Assembly (NCBI RefSeq): GCF_036711975.1
Contig: NC_091970.1
Location: 4,471,501-4,535,500, forward strand
DNA length: 64,000 nt
Reading direction: 5' to 3'
Source of the DNA: Onthophagus taurus
Lineage: Eukaryota > Arthropoda > Insecta > Coleoptera > Scarabaeidae
The notes below the pieces were generated by a model that ran no database searches, was not told the DNA's origin, and was given only the letters and a program-made list of their open reading frames with translations. A program made the translations under genes and the position numbers. Shown piece after piece: positions 47,301 through 58,223 of this stretch (the first letter of the stretch is position 1; every line of letters begins with the position of its first letter).

Positions 47301-50300
47301 AATATGAAAGAGAAGGTATTAAATGGACCTTCATTGATTTTGGAATGGATTTATTAGCCTGTATTGAGTTAATTGAAAAGGTACCGAGGGGTTAAATCGA
47401 AGTCGCCAACTCAACTTGTGCTAATCAAAAATGATACCTACATGTTTTATGTTATTTTTTTGTGTTAACGCGATTTGTCAAAAAAAAATGTGTTAACCCC
47501 TGTGTAATTTTGTCTTGTTTGTTTCGTTCACGTAGTACAACGGTTTCGAGCAACTTTGCATTAACTTCACCAACGAAAAACTCCAACAATTCTTTAACCA
47601 TCACATGTTCGTTTTGGAACAGGAAGAGTATCAAAAAGAAGGCATTAATTGGGCGTTTATTGATTTCGGAATGGATTTGTTAGCCTGTATTGAGTTGATC
47701 GAAAAGGTATTTTAATCTTTTCGCAACGCAAAGGAAGTTTTAATTGAGTTGATTAAATTGAGGAGATCTTTTAATTTTCTTCTTTCTTTCTTTCAAGTTT
47801 TTTTTATGAGAAACCTTGTACAAAGAAGTGACGGTGTACAATAACCCCTAATTAAAAAGAATAACTCACTAATTTAGGTTAAGTTTCAAAGCCTTCATAA
47901 ACAAGGCACTAAACAAAGCTTTGTGTTCGATTTTTTGTGAAACTTAACATCAACTTGATCCAGTATAACGATTTTAACCAACTGTGCATTTAATTAAAAT
48001 GAAATCTTTAAGCAAGATGTATTTTTTGAGCACAGTTTTTTTTTGGTTAAATTGATACGGTTCAAGGCGCTTTTAACATGGGGATGCAAGGTAAGGTAGG
48101 ATAAAGTCAAATTTGATCAACTTTTTTTTTAATCGCAAACTAATAAGTGATTCAATTTAATTTAGCCCATGGGTATCTTATCAATCCTTGAGGAAGAGTC
48201 TATGTTCCCCAAGGCCACCGACAAGACCTTTGAGGAAAAATTGAACAACAACCATTTGGGCAAATCACCTAATTTCCAAAAACCCAAACCACCAAAACCG
48301 GGTCAACAAGCCGCCCATTTCGCAATTGGACATTACGCCGGAAACGTAAGACTAAAATCGGCTTTAAAAGCGAAATTATTATTAAAAATTTTCTTTAATA
48401 AAAGGTTCCATACAACATCACCGGTTGGTTGGAAAAGAACAAGGATCCATTGAACGACACCGTTGTTGATTTATACAAGAAAGGAACAAACGCTTTATTG
48501 GTTGAGATCTTTGCTGATCATGCAGGTCAATCTGGAGGAGGCGGTGATGCTAAAGGTACCCCTCAAAGTTCATTAAAATCAAATAATTTTGAATCATATT
48601 CATAATTATTATATTAAATTAAATGAATTAATTTAGGTGGCAAGAGAGCTAAGGGTTCTGCTTTCCAAACCGTATCCAGTTTGTACAGGGTAAATACCTC
48701 GCTCAAAACGAGACGGAGCTGAGCTAATCCCAAAATAATCTCCCCACAAAAATCCCGGCAAAAAGCAGAGAGCAAAACCCTATTTTATTTGTAATGAAAT
48801 AGCTTGTGATTAATCTTAAATGTACGCTTCTCTTCTTTCTATTTGTAAATTAGGTGGTCGTGGCAAAAAGGGTGGTGCCTTCTCAACTGTATCGTCGGCT
48901 TACAAGGTTTGCAAAAAAATAAAAAAAAATTATTAAAAAAAAGAAAACACCAATGGATGGAGATCCCTTTTATAAATGAATTCTTGTTTCGTCTTATTGT
49001 TAGTGCACAATTAGATATATCCACCTGAATGTGGAATGAAACCACCGAGATTTTTTTTGTAATTTTTGTACTCCCACTTGGATGTGGTAAAAGTAAACGA
49101 AGCACCAAACAAATACTTTGTAGATATAGAATAGTCGATAAAAAATTAATTTGTGTTGGGTTTTTCCTCGCTTTATTTTTTATTAATACCACTAAAAATT
49201 AAATTAATTTTTTTATGGATGAATTTAATTTTTTTTAATAATTTTAGGAACAATTAAACAACTTGATGACGACTTTGAGATCGACCCAACCTCACTTCGT
49301 ACGTTGTATCATCCCCAACGAATTGAAACAGCCAGGTATACTACAAAAAAAGATTAAATGAACTTTTTTTTTGAAATCGATTAAATGATTCTCTTAAAAT
49401 GTACAAAGTGATGTGCTGAATACGCTGAGTGCGTACAACTTTCATTTGGCAATGGAATTAAAAAGTTACAAGTTTTTGAACATTTTTTTGCCAGTTTTGC
49501 CAAGTGTTATGCACTTGGTTTATTTTCCAAGGTATCAAATAACGATATCATCTAGTACAGCCGAGGTCGCTTGCGGGCGAGGCGCTGGAGCTGATTGTTT
49601 ATATCAACTTTAAGGTGGAACAAAATGGATGCATGGAACCCAAATTTGACAATGAATTAAAAAAGTTACAGATATTTGAAATTTTTTTTCCCAAAAATTT
49701 GACTTTTAAACTTTTCATAATAGAAATGTGTAATAGATTGCTGATCCTACAAGCACTTATGAGCTTAAAAATAAAGCTCATAGAAAGCTTAATTCATACA
49801 TTTTCAAAGTTAAATTGGATTAGATTGTGTTGAGTTTGGGTTGGGTTGTGTTGTGTTGAGTTCGGTTGGATTGAGGTTGGATTGAAGTCCAGATGGGATG
49901 GAAATAAGAATTCTGACATCAGAGATTAATACGAGTTTCAAGGTGTTATGGGATAACTCGCCCAGAACCAGATTACCAAAAATAAGACCAAAAAACAATT
50001 TTTTCGATTTCAAAAAAATTAATCCTTTAAATTTAACCAATTCAACCCAATTATTAAACTTACTAAGACATGACTTTCTTTCTTTAGGTGTCATTGACTC
50101 CCACTTGGTAATGCATCAATTGACTTGTAACGGTGTACTTGAAGGTATCCGTATTTGCCGTAAAGGTTTCCCCAACAGGATGGTTTACCCCGATTTCAAA
50201 CTTCGGTAAATATACAAAAAAAAATTTTTCAACATAATCATCACTTTTTTGTATAAATCTAAGTATTTAGGTTTTTGTGTTAGCATTTGCCTTGGTAATC

Positions 50301-53300
50301 ATGTGGTGTCAATCAATTTTTGAAACAACAACTTTTTTAATCGATATTTCTTATAAATTAGCTACATGATTTTGGCCCCGGCTACAATGGCCGCTGAGAA
50401 AGATCCTAAAGAAGCGGCGAGAAAGTGTTTGGAGGAGGTCGGTTTAGATCCTGAAAGTTATCGTGTTGGTCATACAAAGGCAAGGAATACCACCAAGTTA
50501 AACCCCCTTTATCTAGGATTTTATAGAAAAAATTCTAGAAATTAATTCATTTATTCCAATTAATTCAGATGATGTTTTAGAACATTTGGGACAAATTGTT
50601 TTTTTTTTTCGATTATAAACCATATTGGATATGGGAAGTTTGTTTTGCATGTTTCCCTTATTTTAGTTATAAAATCCTGAACCCGGGACCAGTTGGAAAA
50701 GAGAAAGACCCCCAGAAGTGTGCCCAGTTAATTTTGGACTCATCAAATCTTGATTCTGAACTATATCGTCTGGGTCATACCAAGGCATGTTATGTTTAAA
50801 ATAGAAGAAAATTTTTTTATGTATTTTTTTATGTGATAAGACCATAAATGACGATGGTCCCTTTTTGTTATATGTACACCCAACTCAAAGATCAAATCAA
50901 AGATTTTGGGGTGATTCTAACTAATTTATGTCAACTTGTAGTAATTTTATGTTGGTTTCTGTACTAATTTTTGCAATACAGATACAAAATTCTGGCTGCA
51001 ACTGATATTAAAGATGGGATGACACCCGAGAAGGCGTCACAGGTTATTTTAGAGAAAATCCAGTTAGACAGTGAGCAATATAGGCTGGGAAAAACCAAGG
51101 TACAAGGAACCAGACCTTTCGTATTTAACAAAAAAAATTTTTTAGTCTCAACTTACCTCAAAAATTTCTTCTTGCTTCATTAACCACTTTCTGCTTAACT
51201 CTGAATCCTGCAACAAAGAGAACTAAAATTAACTTAAAAAAAAATTTAGGTATTCTTCAGAGCTGGAGTTTTGGGTCAGATGGAGGAGCTCCGCGATGAC
51301 CGCTTGGGCAAGATCGTCACCTGGATGCAATCTTGGGTGAGAGGTTACCTCAGCAGAAAAGAATTCAAGAAGTTGCAAGAACAACGTCTCGCCTTACAAG
51401 TGTGCCAAAGAAATTTGCGCAAATACCTCAAGTTACGCACATGGCCATGGTACAAGCTTTGGCAAAAAGTCAAACCATTACTCAACGTTACCCGCGTGGA
51501 GGATGAGATCGCCGTAAGTTATCTAAATTCGTTTCTGGAAAAACTATTTGAAAGAATTCTTAAAGAAAAAAATAAAATAAAACACGCGTTCGGGATTCTA
51601 CCATAAATAAACACTTCTTTTTTAATTCAAATAAACCGAATCGGAGGCGCGGTGTTTATTTTCACGCGGAAGAGGCGGAATTTCTAAAATTAAAAAATAA
51701 TTTCGTCAGCGCGCCTTACCTGGTCAGCGAAATTTTAGAAATTCGGACATCGACGCTAAAAATACTCACCCCCACTCGAAACATATATTTTTATGATCGT
51801 CCATCATCCCGATTCGGGACCAAAAAAATATGGTGACTAACAGAATCCTTCGAACACACTCAGTTTTAATCCTGCCGCGTTTCAGTGCGAACCGAAAACG
51901 AATCCTCACTCGAATTTCAAAACGATTTTGAATCCGAATTAGAATCCGAATTAATCGAATTAATTAAAAATGGATGTTGATTTTACATGCCCAGAATTAA
52001 ATAACCACCCCGTTTTGCAGAAACTCGAAGAAAAAGCCGCCAAAGCCCAAGAAGCTTATGACAAAGAACACAAAGCCAAGACTGAACTTGAAGGACTTTA
52101 CAACAAACTTCTCGCTGAAAAATCCGAACTTTTGGGGGTGCTTGAAGGCGAAAAAGGAAGCTTGAGCGAAACCCAAGAAAGAGCCGCGAAACTTCAAGCC
52201 CAAAAAACCGACTTGGAGTCACAATTATCTGTAAGTATTAATAAAACTTGTTCTAAACGCCCGATTAATCACGCTAATTTAATGGGAATTTGGCAAAAAC
52301 TCAAAGTGAAATGTATCAAGATTAACCCATAAATGTTTGGAGTGAATCCAAAAAAACTAAGATAACATTAATTTAATTTTAGGAAACCCAAGATCGTTTG
52401 GCCCAAGAAGAAGACGCCCGCGGTCAATTAATGCAGCAAAAGAAAAAGTTGGAACAAGAAATCTCCGGTTTCAAGAAAGATATTGAAGATCTCGAATTAA
52501 ACTTGCAAAAAGCCGAGCAAGACAAAGCCACGAAAGACCACCAAATCAGGAATTTGAACGACGAAATTGCCCATCAAGACGAACTCATTAACAAGCTCAA
52601 CAAAGAAAAGAAACTATCCGGAGAAAATAACCAAAAGATTTCCGAGGAGCTCCAAGCCGCCGAAGACAAAGTTAACCACCTCAACAAAGTCAAAGCAAAA
52701 CTCGAACAAACCCTCGATGAACTCGAAGACTCTTTGGAGCGTGAAAAGAAGCTCCGCGGGGATGTTGAAAAATCAAAAAGGAAGGTTGAGGGTGACTTAA
52801 AACTCACTCAAGAAGCCGTCGCTGATTTGGAACGTAACAAAAAGGAGTTGGAACAAACCATCCAACGCAAAGACAAGGAAATCTCCTCGCTCACCGCCAA
52901 ATTAGAAGACGAACAATCCGTCGTTGGTAAATTACAAAAACAAATTAAGGAATTGCAAGCGCGTATTGAGGAATTAGAGGAGGAAGTCGAAGCCGAGCGT
53001 CAAGCTCGCGCTAAGGCTGAGAAGCAACGTGCCGATTTAGCGAGGGAATTGGAAGAGTTGGGTGAGCGTTTGGAAGAGGCCGGAGGTGCAACTTCCGCAC
53101 AAATCGAACTCAACAAAAAACGCGAAGCCGAACTTGCCAAACTTAGACGCGACTTGGAAGAAGCTAACATTCAACATGAAGGAACCTTGGCTAACCTTAG
53201 GAAGAAACACAATGACGCCGTATCTGAAATGGGAGAACAAATCGATCAATTGAACAAACTCAAAGCTAAGTAAGTGATTAAAATTAGTTAATTGATTCGA

Positions 53301-56300
53301 TGAATTAAATTAAATTGAAATTAATTAATTAATTAATAAAAATTAGAGCGGAAAGAGATCGTGCTAGTATTTACGCCGAGTTGCAACAAACTCGAGGAGC
53401 TGTTGATCAAGTTGGACGCGAGAAGGTACCAAAACCTCTTTGTGGAAATGTCCAAAATTGATTCGTTGTTTTAAAATTATGTTTTCAATGAACTAAAACT
53501 AGAACTGAAACTTGCACCTATCATTGGAACATACGGTCTAAGCTGAAGACAAGGATGTGGCAAAACTTATTCTCAATCTGAAAAGTTTTTAGTTCAAGAT
53601 CTAATTTTACTTCCAGTGATAATGCTAATATTAGTTTTAGTTTTGGTTCAATTAGCACTGTCCATGAGAGTCTTCGTTCTTATAAGTGTTTTATGTCTTG
53701 TTTTTGTCTAAACTTGCAGGGCTGAAAAGGAGAAGTCTCAATATTTCGGTGAACTCAATGACATGCGCGCAAGCGTTGATCATTTAGCTAACGAAAAGGT
53801 ACAAAAAATTGATTTGCTTCACGAGGAGAGCTTCTCGTTTTTTAGTTGCTTATTTTGTGTTTTTCCCCTTTATCGATTTAATTCGTAACTAATAAATTCG
53901 TGGAAATAGGCTGCCGCTGAAAAGATCACGAAACAACTACAACAACAACTCAATGACGTCCAAGGAAAACTCGATGAAACCAACCGCACCCTCAACGATT
54001 TCGACGCCGCCAAAAAGAAGCTCTCGATTGAGAACTCCGACCTCCTCCGCCAATTAGAAGAAGCCGAATCGCAAGTGTCCCAATTAAGCAAGATCAAGGT
54101 GTCCCTCACCACCCAATTAGAAGACACCAAGAGATTAGCCGATGAAGAAGGAAGGGAACGCGCCACTCTTTTGGGTAAATTCAGAAACCTCGAGCACGAC
54201 TTGGACAACATCCGTGAACAAGTCGAAGAAGAAGCCGAAGCTAAAGCCGACATCCAACGTCAACTCAGCAAAGCCAACGCTGAATCTCAACTCTGGAGGT
54301 CGAAATATGAATCTGAAGGAATCGCGCGCGCTGAGGAACTCGAAGAATCCAAGAGGAAACTCCAAGCTCGTCTCGCAGAAGCCGAAGAAACCATCGAAAC
54401 CCTCAACCAAAAAGTCGTCGCCCTCGAAAAGGCCAAACAACGCCTTGCAACCGAAGTTGAAGATCTTCAATTGGAAGTTGATCGCGCCACCGCCATCGCC
54501 AACGCCGCCGAAAAGAAACAAAAGGCTTTCGATAAAATCATTGGAGAATGGAAACTCAAAGTCGATGATTTGGCCGCCGAATTGGATGCAAGCCAAAAGG
54601 AATGCCGCAATTACTCCACCGAATTGTTCAGACTTAAAGGAGCTTACGAAGAGGGACAAGAACAACTCGAAGCCGTTCGCCGCGAAAACAAAAACTTGGC
54701 CGATGAAGTTAAAGACCTCCTCGACCAAATTGGAGAAGGTGGCAGGAACATCCATGAAATCGAAAAGGCCAGGAAGCGTCTTGAAGCGGAAAAAGACGAA
54801 CTCCAAGCTGCTCTTGAAGAAGCCGAAGCCGCCCTCGAACAAGAAGAAAACAAAGTGTTGCGTAGCCAATTGGAATTGTCTCAAGTCAGACAAGAAATCG
54901 ACCGCCGCATTCAAGAGAAAGAAGAGGAATTCGAAAACACTAGAAAGAACCACCAAAGAGCTTTGGATTCAATGCAAGCTTCCCTCGAAGCCGAAGCTAA
55001 AGGAAAAGCTGAGGCGCTTCGCATGAAGAAGAAATTGGAAGCTGATATTAACGAATTAGAAATTGCTTTGGATCATGCTAATAAGGTAAAAATCAATTCA
55101 ATCAATATTTTAATTATATTAATTAAAAAATTATTTTTTAGGCAAACGCCGAAGCTCAAAAGACCATCAAACGCTACCAACAACAACTTAAAGACACCCA
55201 AACAGCTTTGGAAGAAGAACAACGCGCCCGCGATGAAGCTCGCGAACAACTCGGAATCTCCGAACGCAGAGCTAACGCCCTCCAAAACGAATTGGAAGAA
55301 TCTCGCACACTTCTTGAACAAGCTGACCGCGCTCGCCGCCAAGCTGAAACTGAATTGGGCGATGCCCACGAACAACTCAACGACCTCGCTGCTGCCAACG
55401 CCTCAATGTCCGCCGCTAAGAGGAAATTAGAAACTGAACTCCAAACCCTCCACAGCGATTTAGATGAACTTCTAAACGAAGCTAAGAACTCCGAAGAAAA
55501 AGCTAAAAAGGCCATGGTTGATGCCGCGAGATTAGCCGATGAACTCCGCGCGGAACAAGATCACGCCCAAACCCAAGAAAAACTCCGCAAAGCCCTCGAA
55601 ACCCAAATCAAGGATCTCCAAGTCCGTTTGGATGAAGCCGAGGCTAACGCCCTCAAAGGAGGAAAGAAGGCCATCGCTAAATTGGAACAACGCGTCCGCG
55701 AATTAGAGAACGAACTCGACGGTGAACAAAGGAGACACGCCGATGCGCAAAAGAACTTGAGGAAATCCGAGCGTCGCATCAAAGAATTGAGCTTCCAAGC
55801 CGAGGAGGATCGCAAGAATCACGAGCGTATGCAAGACTTGGTTGATAAGTTACAACAGAAGATTAAGACCTACAAGAGGCAGATTGAGGAAGCCGAGGAA
55901 ATCGCTGCTTTGAATTTGGCCAAGTTCCGTAAAGCCCAACAGGAATTGGAAGAGGCTGAAGAGCGCGCTGATATGGCCGAACAGGCTATCACTAAATTCA
56001 GGGCTAAAGGACGTGCGGGTTCTGCCGCTAGAGGAGCTAGCCCAGCGGTAAGTTATTAATTAAAAAATTTAAGGAAATCAAAAAATTCATTTTTTATAGT
56101 CAAATAAGTCCCGTAAAGGACCAATTTCAGCTGAATAGCAACGTTCTTTAATCATAGTAAGTGGGGTGTTGGTTTTTTACCCCCTTTGTACTTTGTCCAA
56201 CTTTATGGAAATTTTTGCAACTTTGTCCAACTTTGTCCATCTTTGTTAAACTTTATAAAAAATTAGTAAAACTTAGTTAAAATCGATTCCAACCTTTAAT

Positions 56301-56472
56301 TAAATTGTGATCGTAGAAATAAATGTTGATTTTTATTTGTTAACTCAACATTTCATCTTTTCAATGTTATTAATTTATTGTTTTTTATTTTTAGCCTCCG
56401 AGGTCACGTCCACAATTGGATGGAATGACCTTCCCACCAAGGTTCGACCTCGCCCCCGAGAACGATTTCTAA
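41343..56472 (+). CDS. Mhc: Muscle myosin heavy chain (class II) with clusters of mutually exclusive exons
   Basis: Coding exons outside the alternative clusters: 41343-41549 (5' part of an exon starting 41279), 42426-42582, 42645-42672, 42737-42932, 43352-43415, 43475-43573, 45459-45596, 46073-46342, 48166-48345, 48405-48555, 49248-49335, 50088-50205, 51250-51513, 52021-52230, 52383-53269, 53910-55085, 55142-56047 and 56395-56472. With one exon from each cluster the frame is continuous and gives 1,961 aa, the usual length. The motor has the P-loop GESGAGKT, switch I NDNSSRF, switch [10 protein letters not shown], and the relay helix in the alternative exon-9 copies. Lever-arm IQ region [15 protein letters not shown] precedes a ~1,100-residue coiled-coil rod and a nonhelical tailpiece ending DLAPENDF. 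It is the thick-filament motor of all body muscles; in insects one gene makes the isoforms by splicing. AATAAA lies near 56529. Confidence 0.97.
41687..42022 (+). other. Mhc: Mhc exon-3 pair, mutually exclusive
   Basis: Two 144-nt exons, 41687-41830 and 41879-42022, phase 0 at both ends. Both encode the NPPK(F/Y)EK region near the start of the motor and end KLIY. The 48-bp gap between them is near the lower size limit for an intron, so splicing the two together is unlikely. Position matches the alternative exon 3 of Drosophila Mhc. Confidence 0.92.
43663..45148 (+). other. Mhc: Mhc exon-7 cluster, four mutually exclusive copies
   Basis: Four 104-nt exons: 43663-43766, 44200-44303, 44539-44642 and 45045-45148. 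Each starts in phase 1 and reads (D/E)xCxLSN..SDYxxVxxGKxxIPxV or similar. Copy three is the most diverged ([20 protein letters not shown]). Number and position match Drosophila exon 7a-d, at the edge of the nucleotide-binding pocket. Confidence 0.93.
45640..46015 (+). repeat. Degenerate minisatellite in an Mhc intron
   Basis: About ten diverged units of roughly 30-35 bp with consensus near TAGTCTTCTGCAAACAGTAT fill most of the intron 45597-46072. Confidence 0.7.
46532..47706 (+). other. Mhc: Mhc exon-9 cluster (relay), four intact copies
   Basis: Four 171-nt phase-0 exons: 46532-46702, 46852-47022, 47210-47380 and 47536-47706. All encode the relay helix and loop region ([20 protein letters not shown] ... 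[13 protein letters not shown] or close variants). The first residues are YNGFEQL, except in copy two (FNSFEQM). Copies three and four are almost identical over their first 74 nt, implying recent duplication or conversion. Drosophila has three copies here. Confidence 0.93.
47964..48050 (+). pseudogene. Decayed fifth Mhc exon-9 copy
   Basis: Directly after CAG the sequence TATAACGATTTTAACCAACT GTGCATT aligns with the start of the exon-9 copies (YNDFNQLCI against YNGFEQLCI), then hits a stop at the INF position. The continuation (AAAATGAAATCTTTAAGCAA GATG) still aligns with NEKLQQF at nucleotide level. Downstream similarity is lost. Confidence 0.75.
48637..48906 (+). other. Mhc: Mhc exon-11 pair, mutually exclusive
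   Basis: Two 53-nt exons, 48637-48689 ([18 protein letters not shown]) and 48854-48906 ([18 protein letters not shown]), in the actin-binding loop 2 region. Drosophila has five alternatives; I found only these two in this interval. Confidence 0.88.
50362..51099 (+). other. Mhc: Mhc converter-region exon trio, mutually exclusive
   Basis: Three 118-nt exons: 50362-50479, 50667-50784 and 50982-51099. Each encodes RY(M/K)IL ... Y RxG(H/K)TK. The first two are followed by GC donors (AAG|GCAAGG and AAG|GCATGT) and only the third by GT (AAG|GTACAA). All must join the acceptor before 51250 (VFFRAGVLG). This is the position of Drosophila exon 15, which has two copies. Confidence 0.88.
51640..52020 (+). 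promoter_or_regulatory. Candidate internal promoter and start for a rod-only myosin product
   Basis: Just before the first rod exon (52021), an ATG at 51970 opens a frame ([17 protein letters not shown]) that runs without interruption into that exon in the Mhc frame. An in-frame stop lies at 51961-51963. The upstream 300 bases are less AT-rich than typical introns here and contain CTAAAAATAC (about 51757), a near match to a MEF2 site. In Drosophila an internal Mhc promoter makes myosin rod protein with its own N-terminal residues. Confidence 0.45.
53347..53798 (+). other. Mhc: Mhc rod exon pair, apparently mutually exclusive
   Basis: Two 79-nt exons of identical phase, 53347-53425 ([23 protein letters not shown]) and 53720-53798 ([23 protein letters not shown]). 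They encode the same coiled-coil positions, and including both would break the frame (79 is not a multiple of 3). The intervening intron carries a dispersed repeat (about 53490-53690) related to the fold-back family. Confidence 0.85.
56100..56156 (+). other. Mhc: Mhc optional penultimate exon with alternative C-terminus
   Basis: 57 nt between TTTATAG and GTAAGT. It adds [12 protein letters not shown] and a stop (TAG at 56136-56138), replacing the 25 residues ([10 protein letters not shown]..) encoded by 56395-56472. Drosophila exon 18/19 choice is arranged the same way. Confidence 0.85.
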
Positions 56473-56529
56473 ATAAACCCTCTTTTAAATGAACGCGCTG
56501 TGTATGTTAACATCGAAATGCCAAAAAAA

Positions 56530-57354
56530 ATAAATAAATCATAAATCGAAAGAAAGTAAAAGAACACGACCGGGACATTTCATTTTATTACTACTACTAC
56601 CTATAACACGTAGTTGAAGTCGTTTTTAATCCCATTTGAATCCCGAAAGCAACTCTTTCAATGAAAGCGAAAAATTTGGTTTTGAAAAGCTTTACTAAGC
56701 GATTATAGAGACACGTACCCAACAACTTTTAAAGCGCAGCTTTTATTACTGAATTTTCTCGTATAAACATTAATTTAAACAGAAATGATAAAGAACTTGG
56801 GTTGTTGGAGGGATCTTAAAATACTATTACGTTTGTGTTGTTTAATGGTTGATATTTCTGGAATGGTTGCGGTTTTTTTCTGTTCGTTCGTTTCTTTTAA
56901 GAGATGGGATCCGTTCGTGTTCTGGTTACTTTTAAAAATTATAATAATAATTAAAGAAAAACATTACACATCATTCTTTTCATATTGTATTTATTTTGAT
57001 GTTTTATTGTTAAATACTTATTGTAAAATAAAATAGATTATATTGATTATAATGTAATGGTTTTTATTTTACTTCATCTTAATAAATTTTGTATTGATAC
57101 AATTTAAACGTGTTAAAGTTGGGTGTGATGAGTTATTGGACGAAATCTAAGTAGTATTCAGTACGATTCTTTTAAGGCTAATTGTAAGTTGATACAAAGG
57201 GACTCGCAAAATGTAACTCAAAATCAGAAATTAATCAATAATCGAAGTGACCATCATCATTTCGATTCATATTTAGAAGATACTCTTTTATTTAAAAATC
57301 GAACGTTATGTTAGAGGATTTCAATAATAAAATAAAAAAGATTATGGAAGAATT
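56530..57354. other. Region downstream of Mhc, no gene seen
   Basis: Holds the Mhc polyadenylation region. An 83-codon frame at 56785-57036 is AT-driven, hydrophobic and Ile/Phe-rich at its end, so I do not call it. Confidence 0.45.
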
Positions 57355-58115
57355 TGAAAACGATTTCAATCACAACAATAACATAACCTCACATGTCAAA
57401 GTACAATTTTTTTAGTAGTTTTAATTTATTTAAGGTTGGCAAATTTGAAAAATGACAATATTGAAAAACCTATTAAATATTAAAAAAAATCTTAATTTTG
57501 CACAAAAATCTTCACTTACCTTTCACGAAACGTATTAATATCGCTGTCTTGCAGATTATAACCCGATATTACAAAGCAAACCTTATTTATTTTAAGAGAA
57601 AAGCTCGCTTTAATTTAAACGCAACCCAAACAATCTCAATTACAACAATAACATAACTCCAAATGTCAAATTGCATTTTTTTCGTATTTTAATTTAGTTA
57701 AGGTTGGCAGTCAATCGGTGTTAGCTTTAGATGACGCGGAAATTTTATTTTAATAGTATCTAAAATTATTTAAAAATAATTGTAATTTAGGAAATTGTTT
57801 AAACCATTGAATCATTAAGGAATAAAAACATTAAAAGTAGAGAAAATCAATTAACTTTAAATTTAAAAAAGATCTTAATTTTTAACACAAAAATCTTCAC
57901 TCACCTTTGACGAAATGGATATCTTGTACAACGTTAACACTTTCTTGTTGTTTATAACCCGATATAACACAACAAAACTTATTTATTTTAAGAGAAAAAG
58001 TTACTTTCATTTAAACGCAACCCAAACGACTTTAATCACAACAATGACATAACCTAAAACGCCAAAAAAACTTTTTTCCTCATTTATTTGTTTAAGGTTG
58101 GCACAATTGAAATTG
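57355..58115. repeat. Tandem ~350-bp repeat carrying exon-like motifs on the minus strand
   Basis: Two nearly full units (about 57490-57710 and 57850-58110) and one partial unit (57355-57450) share CACAACAATAACATAAC, TTTAAGGTTGGCA, AACGCAACCC and TAACCCGATAT blocks. On the minus strand each full unit ends in a donor-like (AAAG|GTAAGTG or AAAG|GTGAGTG). The rightmost unit also has an open frame of about 35 codons from an ATG (MKVTFSLKINKF..) to that donor; the left unit has lost the ATG and frame. It may be duplicated remnants of a first exon. Confidence 0.65.
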
Positions 58116-58223
58116 ATTTGAAAGTGAATTTAAATAAAAATATTTATATTTAAACAATCTGCACCGATTATATTTATAATACACATACAATTTACTTTAT
58201 TACTACAAATAAAATTAAAAAAA

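Noticed and set aside
54135-55515. Long antisense frames under the Mhc rod exons (up to 273 codons)
   Set aside because: Shadows of the Glu/Lys/Leu-rich coiled-coil coding strand; Phe/Ser-rich with no independent signals.
56785-57036. 83-codon frame after Mhc
   Set aside because: AT-driven composition, no splice or start context, and an Ile-rich tail; no evidence of a gene.
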